From: Pseudothermotoga_B sp051235805 | GTDB taxonomy: Bacteria > Thermotogota > Thermotogae > Thermotogales > DSM-5069 | DNA length: 64,000 bases | Assembly: GCF_051235805.1 (NCBI RefSeq) | Contig: NZ_JBPNXV010000001.1 | Location: 1,550,001-1,614,000, forward strand | Direction: 5' to 3' | Shown: positions 1-8,668 of the stretch, piece by piece | How positions within the stretch are numbered: position 1 is the stretch's first letter | How the letters are laid out: every line of letters starts with the position of its first letter | Notes under the pieces: generated by a model | Databases searched by the model: none | What the model saw: the letters and a program-made list of their open reading frames with translations, nothing else | Told to the model about the DNA's origin: nothing | Program-made: the position numbers and the translations under genes

Positions 1-1018
1 GTGCGAGCATGAAACCATGGCCACTGAAACCCACTGCATAGTAAAAGTTTGGTAGATTAGGCGCTTCACCGATGATAGGCTGTGCATCAGGTGACATATT
101 GTAATGGCCAGACCAGTGTCTCACAATTCTCAATCTGCCCAAAAACGGGAAGATTTTTGTCATCTTTTTCGCCATGTCTTTTTCAAATCTGTAAGTAACG
201 TTGTAGTTGATCTGAGGTTTTTCGTCCGGATCACCCTGACCCATTATGAAATGCCCATGCTTGGTCTGCCTCATGTAGAAGTTTCCCGAAAAACTTATAG
301 CCATTGGATCAAAAAAGCTCTTTACAGCTTCGGTGACAAGTATCTGATGTCTATAACTTTCAGTCGGAAGATCAACACCAACCATCTTTCCTATCTCTTT
401 TGAGTGAGCTCCGGCAGCGTTCACCAAGATTTGGCATCTTACAGTCCCTCTACTCGTGAGAACTTCAAAGTGGTCACCGAGTGCCTCTACTGCGACAACT
501 TTCGTGTGTGTGAATAACTCAACTCCAAGCCGTTGTGCCGCCTTTGCATAAGCAAAGTTCGCAAGATGTGGGTTTGCATGTCCATCTGTTTGACAAAAAG
601 TTGCCAGTTTCACACCATCTACTTTCAAGTATGGATATCTCTCTTTGACTTGGTTAGGTGAAAGTATCTGAACATCGAGTCCAAGCTCTTTTTGCATCTG
701 AACATTTTTCTCAAACTCAGCAGCTTCTTTTTCGTCGTAGGAAAGAACTAAGTATCCACCTTGTTTGTACTCTATGTCCATGCTTGTCTCCTGTGACATT
801 CTTTCGAACAGTTCAACGCTTCTCATTGCCAGTAGCACGTTGTTAACAGAACTCCACTGCTGTCTTATGCCACCAGCACACCTACCGGTTGAACCAGAAC
901 TCAGATAGTTTGCTTCAAAGAGTACAACGTCCTTCTCGCCAAACTTGGCAAGGTGATAGGCTATTGAACAACCAATTATTCCTCCGCCAACTATCGCCAC
1001 TCTATATTCACTTTTCAT
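1..1018 (-). CDS. FAD-dependent oxidoreductase (DAO/sarcosine oxidase beta-like), 3' end outside window
   Basis: The frame is open from the ATG at 1018 to the window edge, about 339 codons, so the C-terminus is missing. The N-terminus has a Rossmann dinucleotide motif (VGGGIIG, about residues 10-16) typical of the DAO superfamily (sarcosine oxidase beta, HcnC, proline dehydrogenase beta). Further on are family-like segments (GSTGRCAGGIRQQW near 45-60; SPDAQPIIGEAP near 310-320). Its start overlaps the end of the upstream oxidoreductase by 11 nt. The order 2Fe-2S protein, NAD/FAD-4Fe4S protein, DAO protein matches heteromeric amine or amino-acid dehydrogenases, so this is probably the substrate-oxidising flavin subunit. 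The substrate (sarcosine, proline, a D-amino acid or similar) cannot be read from sequence; glycerol-3-phosphate dehydrogenase is a less likely alternative. Confidence 0.85.
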   Translation of the reverse strand, partial: MKSEYRVAIVGGGIIGCSIAYHLAKFGEKDVVLFEANYLSSGSTGRCAGGIRQQWSSVNNVLLAMRSVELFERMSQETSMDIEYKQGGYLVLSYDEKEAAEFEKNVQMQKELGLDVQILSPNQVKERYPYLKVDGVKLATFCQTDGHANPHLANFAYAKAAQRLGVELFTHTKVVAVEALGDHFEVLTSRGTVRCQILVNAAGAHSKEIGKMVGVDLPTESYRHQILVTEAVKSFFDPMAISFSGNFYMRQTKHGHFIMGQGDPDEKPQINYNVTYRFEKDMAKKMTKIFPFLGRLRIVRHWSGHYNMSPDAQPIIGEAPNLPNFYYAVGFSGHGFMLA

Positions 1019-2810
1019 TCTCGATCTCTCCCTTTACGATCGACTCGAATTTCACGGGCATTGAGGGTGGTCTGAATGTCCCAAAGCCAATCTCCTTCAG
1101 AGTTTTGCCTGTCTTTCTTGCAAGTATTCCAAGCACGATCGATCTGCAAGTTCTCCCACCACACGGTCCCATACCGACTCTCAAATATCTTCTTAGTTCT
1201 TCGTAATCTGTAAAACCTTCTTCTATAGCTCTCTCAACTTGATCAACTGTGATCTCTTCACATCTGCATACAAATGATTCAGTCTCTTTTGGAAGGCGAA
1301 AACTCCTAACAACTTCACCCATGCCAGCAGGCACACTCAGATGAACGAGATACGTTTTATTGGCTGATTTCACTACTCTCACAACTTGTGCTCGAGCAAC
1401 TTCCCTTCCCTCACGGTCCAAAGCGATGACCTCTTGTCCCTTTTCGGGTAGAGGGAGAAACTCATATGGCATTATGACCAGATCTCTGTCGGGTTGAAAA
1501 TTCTCCTGAACCAAAAAGATCGCAAGCCCAGGACATTTCATCACGCAAATGCCGCAACCAGTGCACTTTGAATAATCCACGATCGGTAAGCTGTTTATGT
1601 TCTCCGGCACTGTGATTGCTCCCGCAGGACAAGATGTCTGACATGGGTTACAGGGAATATTCTCATAGCACTCTATAACAGGCCTAAGTTTTCCAACAGG
1701 ACCAAGGTCTTGTTGTGATGTCTTGGAGTAACTCATCATCTCTTGGGGAAAGAACCTCTCCAAACCCTTTCGAACCTTTTCTGAGAATGGTCCCGATCTG
1801 AACTCAACCAGTTCTTCTTGCATCCTCTCGATCTCTGAATCAAGGTTTTGCCCTGTAATCTCTTCAGCAACTTTCAACCCGGCAATCTTACCCTCTATCA
1901 TAGCCGTTGTTGCTTCTTCAATACCTGCAAGATCTCCAGCCACGAAGATATTCTTGACATTCGTTCTCATCTCTCTGTCTCTATATGGAACATATCCTCC
2001 GAGTTCTGGAATATATTGGATCTGTACACCTGCCATCGATGCTAACTCAATCGAAGGCACAAGACCAACAGCAACGCAGATTACATCAACAGCAAATTCT
2101 TTCTCACTACCAGCGATTATGTTGTATTTTTCATCAACTTGAGCTATGACGGCACCTTCAACTTTCTCTTCTCCAATCGCTTCTTTGATGGTGTGTCTCA
2201 GAAGTATGGGAACGCCAAGCCTTTTCACCTTTCTTGCATGAACATCGTATCCACCAACCTTGTCTGCTATCTCCACGATCGCTTTGACCTCTGCGCCTGC
2301 TTGCAGCAGTTGGTACGAGACAATGAGACCTATGTTTCCAGAACCAATCATCAGAACTCTCTTACCTGGGAGAACTTTGAACTGGTTCATCAGTGTCTGC
2401 ACAGCTCCAGCACCGTAAACACCTGGAAGGTGGTTGTTTTTGAAAGGAATAAAACGTTCACTCGCACCAACTGAAATGAGAATGTATTTGGGTTCTATCT
2501 CAAAAACTAAATCTTTCTCTCTATCGTAGGCGGTGATAATATCTTCGTAGATCCCTGTCACCGTTGTCTGAGTTTTGACGGTGACATTTTCGTTCAACTG
2601 AGAGATCAATTTCTTGGCTATCTCAAAACCTCTGACTGAAGCGTAAAATCCCTCGTGTCCAAAGAACTTGTGTGTCTGTTTAACCAACTGCCCACCCAAT
2701 TCAACACCTTCATCAACAATCAAAGTCTTTACATCTCTCTTGCTCGTTTCAATCGCCGCACACAACCCTGCCGGTCCGCCTCCGATCACCAAGAAATCTG
2801 TCTTCACCAT
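1008..2810 (-). CDS. NAD(P)/FAD oxidoreductase with 4Fe-4S ferredoxin and BFD-type 2Fe-2S domains
   Basis: A 600-residue multidomain electron-transfer subunit. Residues 1-330 form a pyridine nucleotide-disulfide oxidoreductase fold with an FAD motif (GGGPAG, about 10-15) and a second nucleotide motif (GSGNIG, about 156-161). Residues 380-430 carry clustered cysteines (C387, C390, C394 and the set C416, C419, C422, C426) resembling ferredoxin 4Fe-4S ligands. The C-terminus (C515, C517, C550, C555) matches a BFD-like [2Fe-2S] domain. This architecture is known from HcnB, octopine/nopaline oxidase and dye-linked proline dehydrogenase alpha subunits. The gene overlaps both neighbours (7 nt upstream, 11 nt downstream), indicating coupled translation. 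It probably passes electrons from the DAO subunit to NAD(P) or ferredoxin; the direction is inference. Confidence 0.88.
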   Translation of the reverse strand: MVKTDFLVIGGGPAGLCAAIETSKRDVKTLIVDEGVELGGQLVKQTHKFFGHEGFYASVRGFEIAKKLISQLNENVTVKTQTTVTGIYEDIITAYDREKDLVFEIEPKYILISVGASERFIPFKNNHLPGVYGAGAVQTLMNQFKVLPGKRVLMIGSGNIGLIVSYQLLQAGAEVKAIVEIADKVGGYDVHARKVKRLGVPILLRHTIKEAIGEEKVEGAVIAQVDEKYNIIAGSEKEFAVDVICVAVGLVPSIELASMAGVQIQYIPELGGYVPYRDREMRTNVKNIFVAGDLAGIEEATTAMIEGKIAGLKVAEEITGQNLDSEIERMQEELVEFRSGPFSEKVRKGLERFFPQEMMSYSKTSQQDLGPVGKLRPVIECYENIPCNPCQTSCPAGAITVPENINSLPIVDYSKCTGCGICVMKCPGLAIFLVQENFQPDRDLVIMPYEFLPLPEKGQEVIALDREGREVARAQVVRVVKSANKTYLVHLSVPAGMGEVVRSFRLPKETESFVCRCEEITVDQVERAIEEGFTDYEELRRYLRVGMGPCGGRTCRSIVLGILARKTGKTLKEIGFGTFRPPSMPVKFESIVKGEIENEK

Positions 2811-3115
2811 GTGACTTCACCTCTACCGATCTGCCTTCTGACCTTCATTCCCTCCTTCACAAGTGTGATACAACTTCGAACATTGGCAACTCCATCGACA
2901 ATCATCAAGCACGAAGAACATTTGCCTATCGCACAGTAAAAGCCTCTTGGTTTTGAATGTTCTGTTTTTCCAAAAACATCAACACCGTTCGCAACGAGCG
3001 CAGCGGCTATCGTCTCACCTTCGAAGGCCTCCATTTCTCTGCCTTCGAAGTAGAACTTCAACACCTTTGGTTTTCCAACTTCCAAAATTGGATGAGCTTC
3101 AATCCTGCGCAAAGG
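2804..3115 (-). CDS. 2Fe-2S ferredoxin-like subunit (HcnA/SoxA N-terminal type)
   Basis: About 103 residues with a plant-type [2Fe-2S] ligand pattern, C-x4-C-x2-C (CAIGKCSSC) and a distal C (VRSC), preceded by GETIAAALVANG. It is homologous in layout to HcnA and the N-terminal domain of sarcosine oxidase alpha. A TTG start at 3115 is preferred because AGAGAGG lies 8 nt upstream; a GTG at 3121 sits directly on that Shine-Dalgarno and is less likely. The stop overlaps the ATG of the next gene. It is probably the small electron-transfer subunit of the three-gene dehydrogenase. Confidence 0.82.
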   Translation of the reverse strand, partial: PLRRIEAHPILEVGKPKVLKFYFEGREMEAFEGETIAAALVANGVDVFGKTEHSKPRGFYCAIGKCSSCLMIVDGVANVRSCITLVKEGMKVRRQIGRGEVTW

Positions 3116-3140
3116 CACCACCTCTCTTTGAAGAATTTGA

Positions 3141-3160
3141 AAGGGGACCAGAGCCCCCTT
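3141..3160 (-). terminator. Hairpin between lpd and the dehydrogenase genes
   Basis: On the minus strand a GGGG/CCCC stem, flanked by AA/TT pairs and an 8-nt loop, lies just after the lpd stop and is followed by only a short TTTC tract. It may partially terminate transcription or set the ratio of lpd to downstream message. The weak T-tract makes full termination doubtful. Confidence 0.4.
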
Positions 3161-3162
3161 TT

Positions 3163-4518
3163 TTACAGATGTATTGGTCTTTCGACAACACCTTCTATGG
3201 CACCGAGCACCATCTCGCTCAGAGTTGGATGCGGGTGTATCGACTCTTCAAGCTCTCTTGCGCTCAGACCATTGCGTACTGCCACAACTCCCTCCATTAT
3301 CATATCGGTTGCGGCAGGACCAACGATCGTCATTCCAAGGACCTTCAAAGTTTCTTTATCGGCAATAACCTTTGCAAAACCATCTTTTTCAAGAATCGTC
3401 CTTGCCCTGCCGTTGGCGCTCAGCGGGAATGAGAAGATCTTGATCTTCGAAGGATCAACATCTTTTTCGTGTAACCCAACACTCGCCACCTCTGGATTCG
3501 AAAATATCACACTGGGTACGGCTGAATAATCCATCTGTGCTTCTTCTCCACAGATATTCTTTGCCGCCACAACACCTTCGTACATCGCGACGTGTGCGAG
3601 CATTATCTGTCCTCTCACATCACCAATGGCATAGATGTTAGGAATATTCGTCTGCATCTTGTTGTTTGTCTTTATACCTCTCTGTATCTCGATGCCAAGT
3701 GCCTTGAGATCTTCACCTATCTTAGGCCTTCTTCCAACAGATATCAGAACCTTGTGCGCTGTTCTCTCGATCGTTCCTTGCGCTGTTTCTACAACACATT
3801 TGAAACCATTGTCCACTGGTTCGACATCGATCACCTTGGAAGACTCATATATCTCTACTCCCCTCTTTCTAAGAGTCTTGGCGACTACTTCAGCTACATC
3901 CTTATCCTCGGTAGGGAGTATGTGTTCCATGAGTTCGACGATCGTAACGGGTATCTTCAGAGTGGAGAAAAAGGTTGCAAACTCGACACCTATCACTCCA
4001 CCACCAACTATCAAGATGCTCTGAGGAAGTGCTTCCATTGTAAAGACATCATCGCTGGTCCAAAGACCATCCAGTTTGTCAAAGGGAGATATCAGCGATG
4101 GGTAAGAACCAGTTGCAATGATTATGTTCTTCGTTTCGAACAACTTGTCTGCCACTCTCACAAGATTGTGTGACTCGACAGTTGCCTCACCGTTTATGAG
4201 CTCAACGTTGTATTTCTTCAGTAGATATTCAATGCCTTTTCTGGACATGGTGACAACCTTGTTCATGTGATTCTTGATTGCTGTGAAATCGTAAGACACA
4301 CCTTCCACGTTTATACCAAGCTGCCTTGACTTCTCGACGATCTCTGAATAAAGATGTGCGCTACTCAGGAGCGCTTTTGTTGGGATGCAACCCCAGTTGG
4401 TGCAGGTACCACCAACGAACGATTTTTCTACCAGGGCAACCTTCTTACCCCTTTGTCCAAGTTTCACTGCAGCCACGTATCCACCAGGACCTGCGCCAAT
4501 CACAACTGCATCGTACAA
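3163..4518 (-). CDS. lpdA: Dihydrolipoamide dehydrogenase (E3)
   Basis: A 451-residue flavoprotein. It has the FAD motif GAGPGG (about 8-13), the redox-active disulfide C39-x4-C44 in GGTCTNWGCIPTKAL, the NAD motif GGGVIG near 177-182, and the C-terminal HPHPTLSE with the catalytic His-Glu pair. It reoxidises dihydrolipoyl groups of glycine cleavage H-protein or 2-oxoacid dehydrogenases, transferring electrons to NAD+. The start is set to TTG at 4518: AGGAGG lies 8 nt upstream, and the longer open frame to 4587 would begin upstream of the promoter. No E1/E2 or glycine cleavage genes are nearby. Its position ahead of an amine-dehydrogenase-like operon suggests a shared role in glycine or N-methylglycine oxidation (inference). 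Confidence 0.9.
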   Translation of the reverse strand: MYDAVVIGAGPGGYVAAVKLGQRGKKVALVEKSFVGGTCTNWGCIPTKALLSSAHLYSEIVEKSRQLGINVEGVSYDFTAIKNHMNKVVTMSRKGIEYLLKKYNVELINGEATVESHNLVRVADKLFETKNIIIATGSYPSLISPFDKLDGLWTSDDVFTMEALPQSILIVGGGVIGVEFATFFSTLKIPVTIVELMEHILPTEDKDVAEVVAKTLRKRGVEIYESSKVIDVEPVDNGFKCVVETAQGTIERTAHKVLISVGRRPKIGEDLKALGIEIQRGIKTNNKMQTNIPNIYAIGDVRGQIMLAHVAMYEGVVAAKNICGEEAQMDYSAVPSVIFSNPEVASVGLHEKDVDPSKIKIFSFPLSANGRARTILEKDGFAKVIADKETLKVLGMTIVGPAATDMIMEGVVAVRNGLSARELEESIHPHPTLSEMVLGAIEGVVERPIHL

Positions 4519-4548
4519 AACAATCACCTCCTGCGACATTGCAACAAA

Positions 4549-4577
4549 ATTGTACCATCTTGCATGCACCAAGACAA
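4549..4577 (-). promoter_or_regulatory. Sigma-A-like promoter for lpd operon
   Basis: Minus strand TTGTCT (4572-4577), 17-bp spacer, TACAAT (4549-4554). The predicted start near 4542 gives a leader of about 24 nt before the TTG start of lpd. Confidence 0.6.
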
Positions 4578-4711
4578 ATCTAACCAAAATAACTCGGAAA
4601 ATCTCGTAGATCTATCGTCTTTAAGAAGGTGTTCACACATAGTTCATAATAACTCGCACAGAGTTTGTCATAAAATATGCGTGTATTATCAAATATGGGA
4701 GGATTGATAAA

Positions 4712-6445
4712 ATGAAACTGTCTTTGAAATGGTACGTGCTGATCTTGAGTGTCTTGCTGATTGTAGTGCCAGTTTTTCTGTTTTTCTCTGTGTCATTGAA
4801 GAGCACTCAAGATCTTGCAAGTCAACTCACTGAAAAAATGTACAAAGACAAGCTCAACGGTGCAGTAGAGGTCTTGAGAGAATACGCAAAGTACGAATAC
4901 GGCACTTTGCGCCTGCAAGATTCACAACTGGTTGACAAAGACGGTAAACCCATCAAAGACAGATTCGAAGCCGTTGACAGAATAAGCAAACAGATGAACG
5001 TAGTTGCAACGATCTTTCAGGCTCAAGGTGATGATTTTCTGCGAGTAACCACTTCCATTCGAAAAGACGACGGCACAAGGGCAATTGGAACATACCTTGG
5101 AAAGGACAGCGCCGCGTACAAACCCATTGTTCAAAAGCAAAGATACCTCGGAGAAGCGAAAATACTCGGAAAAGACTATGCAACGTGTTATGATCCTATT
5201 TTAGACGAGAAAGGGAATGTCATAGGTATCTTCTTCGTAGGAACACCCAAAGGCGAGATTGATGCGCTCATTCTAAAGGCAAGAAACGATTTCCTTCAAA
5301 GGTCGATCTTGCTCATCGTAATCTTGGCAGCTGTAGGTTCATTTGCAGCAACTTTCCTTATGAACAGCATTTTGATAAAACCTTTTGCAATCATATCTCA
5401 TACTGTTGAGAAAGTTTCTCAAGGCGATCTGAACTATCGTATATCAAAGAATTTCAGAACTAAAGAATTCACTAAACTAGCTGAAGAACTCACACATATG
5501 AGTGAAAAACTCACAGCTTTGGTGAAAACCATCTTTGACAGCTCACATAAGGTTTCAGCATCAGTTGAAGAACTCGTATCAACCTCCCATGAAGTCAGCG
5601 CTACGAGTGAAGAACTTGCCTCACAGATGGAAGAGGTGAACAAATCTGCACAGAACGCATCTGCATCGATACAAGAGGTAACCAGTGGAATAGAAGAAGT
5701 GGCAGCCAGTGCACAGAATGTATCAAAGTCTGCACAAGAATTGACAGAGAAAGCTTCACAGGTGAACAATGCAGCGAAAGAAGGGGAAAAGGCAGTACAG
5801 TCGATAGTACAGATAATCGCACAGACGAAGGAAAAGTCACAGCAGACAGAGAAGGCAGTCAAAGAACTGAGTGAGAGGGCAAAGAACATAGGAGAGATAG
5901 TACAGACGATAAACTCCATAGCAGAGCAGACGAATCTATTGGCGTTGAACGCAGCGATAGAGGCAGCGAGGGCAGGAGAAGCAGGAAGAGGCTTTGCTGT
6001 AGTAGCAGACGAGATAAGAAAGCTTGCAGAGGAGAGTAAAAAGGCAACAGACAAGATAGGGCAGATCTTGAATCAGATACAACAAGGGGCACAGCAGGCG
6101 AGTGTAGCGACGAACGAGACGGTGAATGTAGTAGAGAAGGCTGCAGAACAATCAGAGGTAGTTAGTGAAAGGCTAACGAACATACTAAAGCAAGTAGAGA
6201 GTATAACGAGTCAGATAGAGAGTTTGGCGGCAAGTTCACAAGAGCAGAGTGCAGCGGCAGAAGAGATGAGCAGTGCGATGGACACAGCTACAAAATCGAT
6301 AACAGCGATAGCACAGCAGGTAGAAGAGATGACAGCGGCTGTGAAACAACAAGCAGACTCAAGTCAAAATGTGAGCGGTGCTTCAGAAGAGCTAAGTTCG
6401 ATTGCGCAAACTTTAGCTGAACAGGTCAGGACCTTTAAAATTTGA
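4712..6445 (+). CDS. Methyl-accepting chemotaxis protein with Cache sensor
   Basis: 577 residues. A first transmembrane helix (about 7-28) leads to a periplasmic Cache-type sensor of roughly 165 residues, a second helix (about 195-218), a HAMP domain (about 219-272), and a long cytoplasmic coiled coil with the conserved hairpin tip EQTNLLALNAAIEAARAGE near 405-425. It senses a small ligand and controls CheA. GGAGG precedes the ATG, and a strong terminator follows. The DNA for the signalling half uses a visibly different codon style (ATA, GCG, AGG and GAG-rich) from the sensor half, as expected if paralogous MCP tails exchange sequence. The ligand is not predictable. Confidence 0.95.
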   Translation: MKLSLKWYVLILSVLLIVVPVFLFFSVSLKSTQDLASQLTEKMYKDKLNGAVEVLREYAKYEYGTLRLQDSQLVDKDGKPIKDRFEAVDRISKQMNVVATIFQAQGDDFLRVTTSIRKDDGTRAIGTYLGKDSAAYKPIVQKQRYLGEAKILGKDYATCYDPILDEKGNVIGIFFVGTPKGEIDALILKARNDFLQRSILLIVILAAVGSFAATFLMNSILIKPFAIISHTVEKVSQGDLNYRISKNFRTKEFTKLAEELTHMSEKLTALVKTIFDSSHKVSASVEELVSTSHEVSATSEELASQMEEVNKSAQNASASIQEVTSGIEEVAASAQNVSKSAQELTEKASQVNNAAKEGEKAVQSIVQIIAQTKEKSQQTEKAVKELSERAKNIGEIVQTINSIAEQTNLLALNAAIEAARAGEAGRGFAVVADEIRKLAEESKKATDKIGQILNQIQQGAQQASVATNETVNVVEKAAEQSEVVSERLTNILKQVESITSQIESLAASSQEQSAAAEEMSSAMDTATKSITAIAQQVEEMTAAVKQQADSSQNVSGASEELSSIAQTLAEQVRTFKI

Positions 6446-6449
6446 ACCA

Positions 6450-6478
6450 GAAGCCCGAGTTCCATCTCGGGCTTCTTT
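6450..6478 (+). terminator. Rho-independent terminator of the MCP gene
   Basis: Perfect 10-bp stem (GAAGCCCGAG / CTCGGGCTTC) with a 6-nt loop followed by TTT, 4 nt downstream of the stop codon. Confidence 0.85.
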
Positions 6479-6834
6479 AAACTCTCAAGCAAGCTCTCGC
6501 TTCGGCTGAAAATAGGGATTTAAAGCTTTTTGAGTTTCTCCATGTTAGTCTTGTATAAGTTCTATTTCAAGCTTTCTGAGTGAAGATCTTCAAGTTATCG
6601 ATAGATTTTTCTCTCTAACAAAGCTTTTGCACCGAGTGTTAGTTTTTTGCATTTTCGTATATTATATATTGGAACAAAAAGGCGCCTACCAAGATCTTGG
6701 TGAAAGAAAGACCACGTAATAGGCATAGGTCTACCCCTTTGGTACTGCCACACCTTAGTTATAAGTGTGCATGCCGTTGCAAAGAGATTCTGGCATGAGA
6801 ATTCTATCTTGTGGTGGGTTGATGGTGGGAAGAT
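6479..6834. other. Gene-poor intergenic stretch with inverted repeats
   Basis: This 356-bp gap separates two convergent genes and holds no credible reading frame. The first 170 bp are AT-rich without recognisable signals. From about 6671 to 6800 several inverted repeats cluster: palindromic ACCAAGATCTTGGT, an AGACC/GGTCT pair, CACAC/GTGTG and CATGCC/GGCATG. Read on the minus strand the series ends in AGGCGCC then TTTTT, which could terminate a structured transcript. I recognise no known RNA family here; 6S, SRP, tmRNA and RNase P signatures were not seen. Confidence 0.35.
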
Positions 6835-8481
6835 CTATGTCTTATTGTTACTTGCCAAGACGTACCTCAGATTGTTCTTCTTTGCATAGTACATTGCAGC
6901 ATCGGCAATTCTGACCAGTTGATCGAGTTCACAGGCATCGTTTGGATAGACAGAAACACCTACATTCCCTTTAACATTGAAAACCTTCTCGTCCACCGCC
7001 ATAGGTTCTTCTATCGTTTGAAAGATCTTCCCCAGTAAGTGATCTGTATTAGATTCATCAAAGTCATAGAGCAAGACCACGAATTCATCCCCGCCAAATC
7101 TCGAAACCAAATCACTCTGTCTCAAAGCTTTCATCAATCTCAAACCAACAGTTCTCAAAACAAAATCACCCATCTGATGGCTGAATTTGTCGTTAATCGC
7201 TTTGAAGTTGGACAAGTCTAAGAACAGCACCGCTACTCTCTTGGCTTCCCTCTTTGCCAATGACAGAAGTTTCTCTCCGTATTCCGCAAATCCCCTTCTG
7301 TTGAGCAAACCAGTGAGTGGATCATGATTGTAGAAATACTCCATCATTCTCTGCTGCTCAAAAATCCTTTCCTCGTATCTCAATCTGGTAAAGACTTCCG
7401 AAAGATTGTTCGCAAAGAGTGTTGCGATGAAAAGTGAATCTTTGTCAAAGGCATTTTCTCTGTCGAAGTTGTCCAGATTGAGAGTCAAAACAATCTCGTC
7501 TTCGATCCTAAATCCTACGCTCAGTGTACACATTATCTCATCTATCCTGCCTGCCTTTTTCAGAACCTCGAATAACCCCACGTTACTCTTATCAATTCTG
7601 AGCAGATCATTCCTTTTCTTTATAGGCTTTTCCAACCACTTTGAATGCTGAGAGGGAGAAAACTCTATCTTTGAAAGTTCTTCGATATCGTACCCTATTG
7701 CAGCGACATAGAAGTGTTTGTCGCCGTTTTTTATTAAAATACTACCGGCTTGCGAGTTTGGTACAACCTGCAAAGCCTTTTCCAAAATCAACTGAAAAAG
7801 TTGCTGCCTATCCTTCCCGCTCAAAAAATGTGCCGAAATTGAGATCAGAGCCTCGTTGAGATTTCTCAACTTCTCTTCCGCAGAAAGCCTTCGCCTGAAA
7901 TCGATTGCCAAAATTACTAAATAGGAAGCAAGTCCTACGAGTGCAGACATAAGAACGGAAGAACCATTCATGATAGGTTCTGTGAAAGCGTACTTCAAGC
8001 CGTAGGCAAAATCTTCACCCTCAGAAGCAATACGCAGATCTTTGATACCGAGTAAATCGAGTACCCTTTGAGCATCCACAGTCAGAAGCACAACAACAGA
8101 ATCTGAACGGATCTTGCCAGAATCGTCGTAAACCCCAAGATGTATTAGAATCTTCTTGCTTGCAGATAGGATTCTTACGGCACCAAAATCATCTGAAAAA
8201 TGAACAACTTCAACTGCCTCAACCAGTGGCAAAGAGTTCTTGAACTCCTCAAGCCAAAAGTCGATCTTCTCTGATGAGCCAAAGCTCAATATTTCGTAAA
8301 CGACAGACTCATGAAGTTGAGACAAACTCACATTTCTTGCGTAGTCATCCACAAATCTGATCAAGTTGTTCGCCGATTCCTTGGCATGCAGTCGTGCGCT
8401 CGCCCTGTCGTGAAGATACACTGTAGCAAGTACAAGTAAAAAGACCAGGACAGCGACCAAGATTGGGAAGGTTCTTGGCAT
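6835..8481 (-). CDS. Membrane GAF-GGDEF diguanylate cyclase
   Basis: 548 residues. Transmembrane helices lie near 5-23 and 178-198, bracketing an extracytoplasmic sensor of about 150 residues that I cannot assign. A GAF-like domain (about 210-365) precedes a GGDEF domain that begins DPLTGLLNRRGF. The catalytic signature GGDEF (about 463-467) is intact, and an RxxD (RQSD) lies five residues before it, the canonical allosteric product-binding I-site. It should therefore synthesise cyclic di-GMP with feedback inhibition. It is convergent with the MCP gene and appears monocistronic. The input signal is unknown. Confidence 0.93.
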   Translation of the reverse strand: MPRTFPILVAVLVFLLVLATVYLHDRASARLHAKESANNLIRFVDDYARNVSLSQLHESVVYEILSFGSSEKIDFWLEEFKNSLPLVEAVEVVHFSDDFGAVRILSASKKILIHLGVYDDSGKIRSDSVVVLLTVDAQRVLDLLGIKDLRIASEGEDFAYGLKYAFTEPIMNGSSVLMSALVGLASYLVILAIDFRRRLSAEEKLRNLNEALISISAHFLSGKDRQQLFQLILEKALQVVPNSQAGSILIKNGDKHFYVAAIGYDIEELSKIEFSPSQHSKWLEKPIKKRNDLLRIDKSNVGLFEVLKKAGRIDEIMCTLSVGFRIEDEIVLTLNLDNFDRENAFDKDSLFIATLFANNLSEVFTRLRYEERIFEQQRMMEYFYNHDPLTGLLNRRGFAEYGEKLLSLAKREAKRVAVLFLDLSNFKAINDKFSHQMGDFVLRTVGLRLMKALRQSDLVSRFGGDEFVVLLYDFDESNTDHLLGKIFQTIEEPMAVDEKVFNVKGNVGVSVYPNDACELDQLVRIADAAMYYAKKNNLRYVLASNNKT

Positions 8482-8668
8482 ATCTCATCACCACACCCAT
8501 ACTGGATGAAAAACAAACCACCTAAATTAATATTACACCTTATTGGTGTCGAAAAATGTTACAAAAGTGATCACGACCATCGGCTCGAAGGATCTTTCAA
8601 AGATTTGAACAGTTTCCACGCAAAAAATGCACTGAAGCATCGTCAATCTGCTTTACATTCTCCAGAAG

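Noticed and set aside
5434..6054. 206-residue minus-strand open frame inside the MCP gene
   Set aside because: Ser/Ala/Cys-rich shadow of the coiled-coil codons, no ribosome-binding site, antisense to a clear gene.
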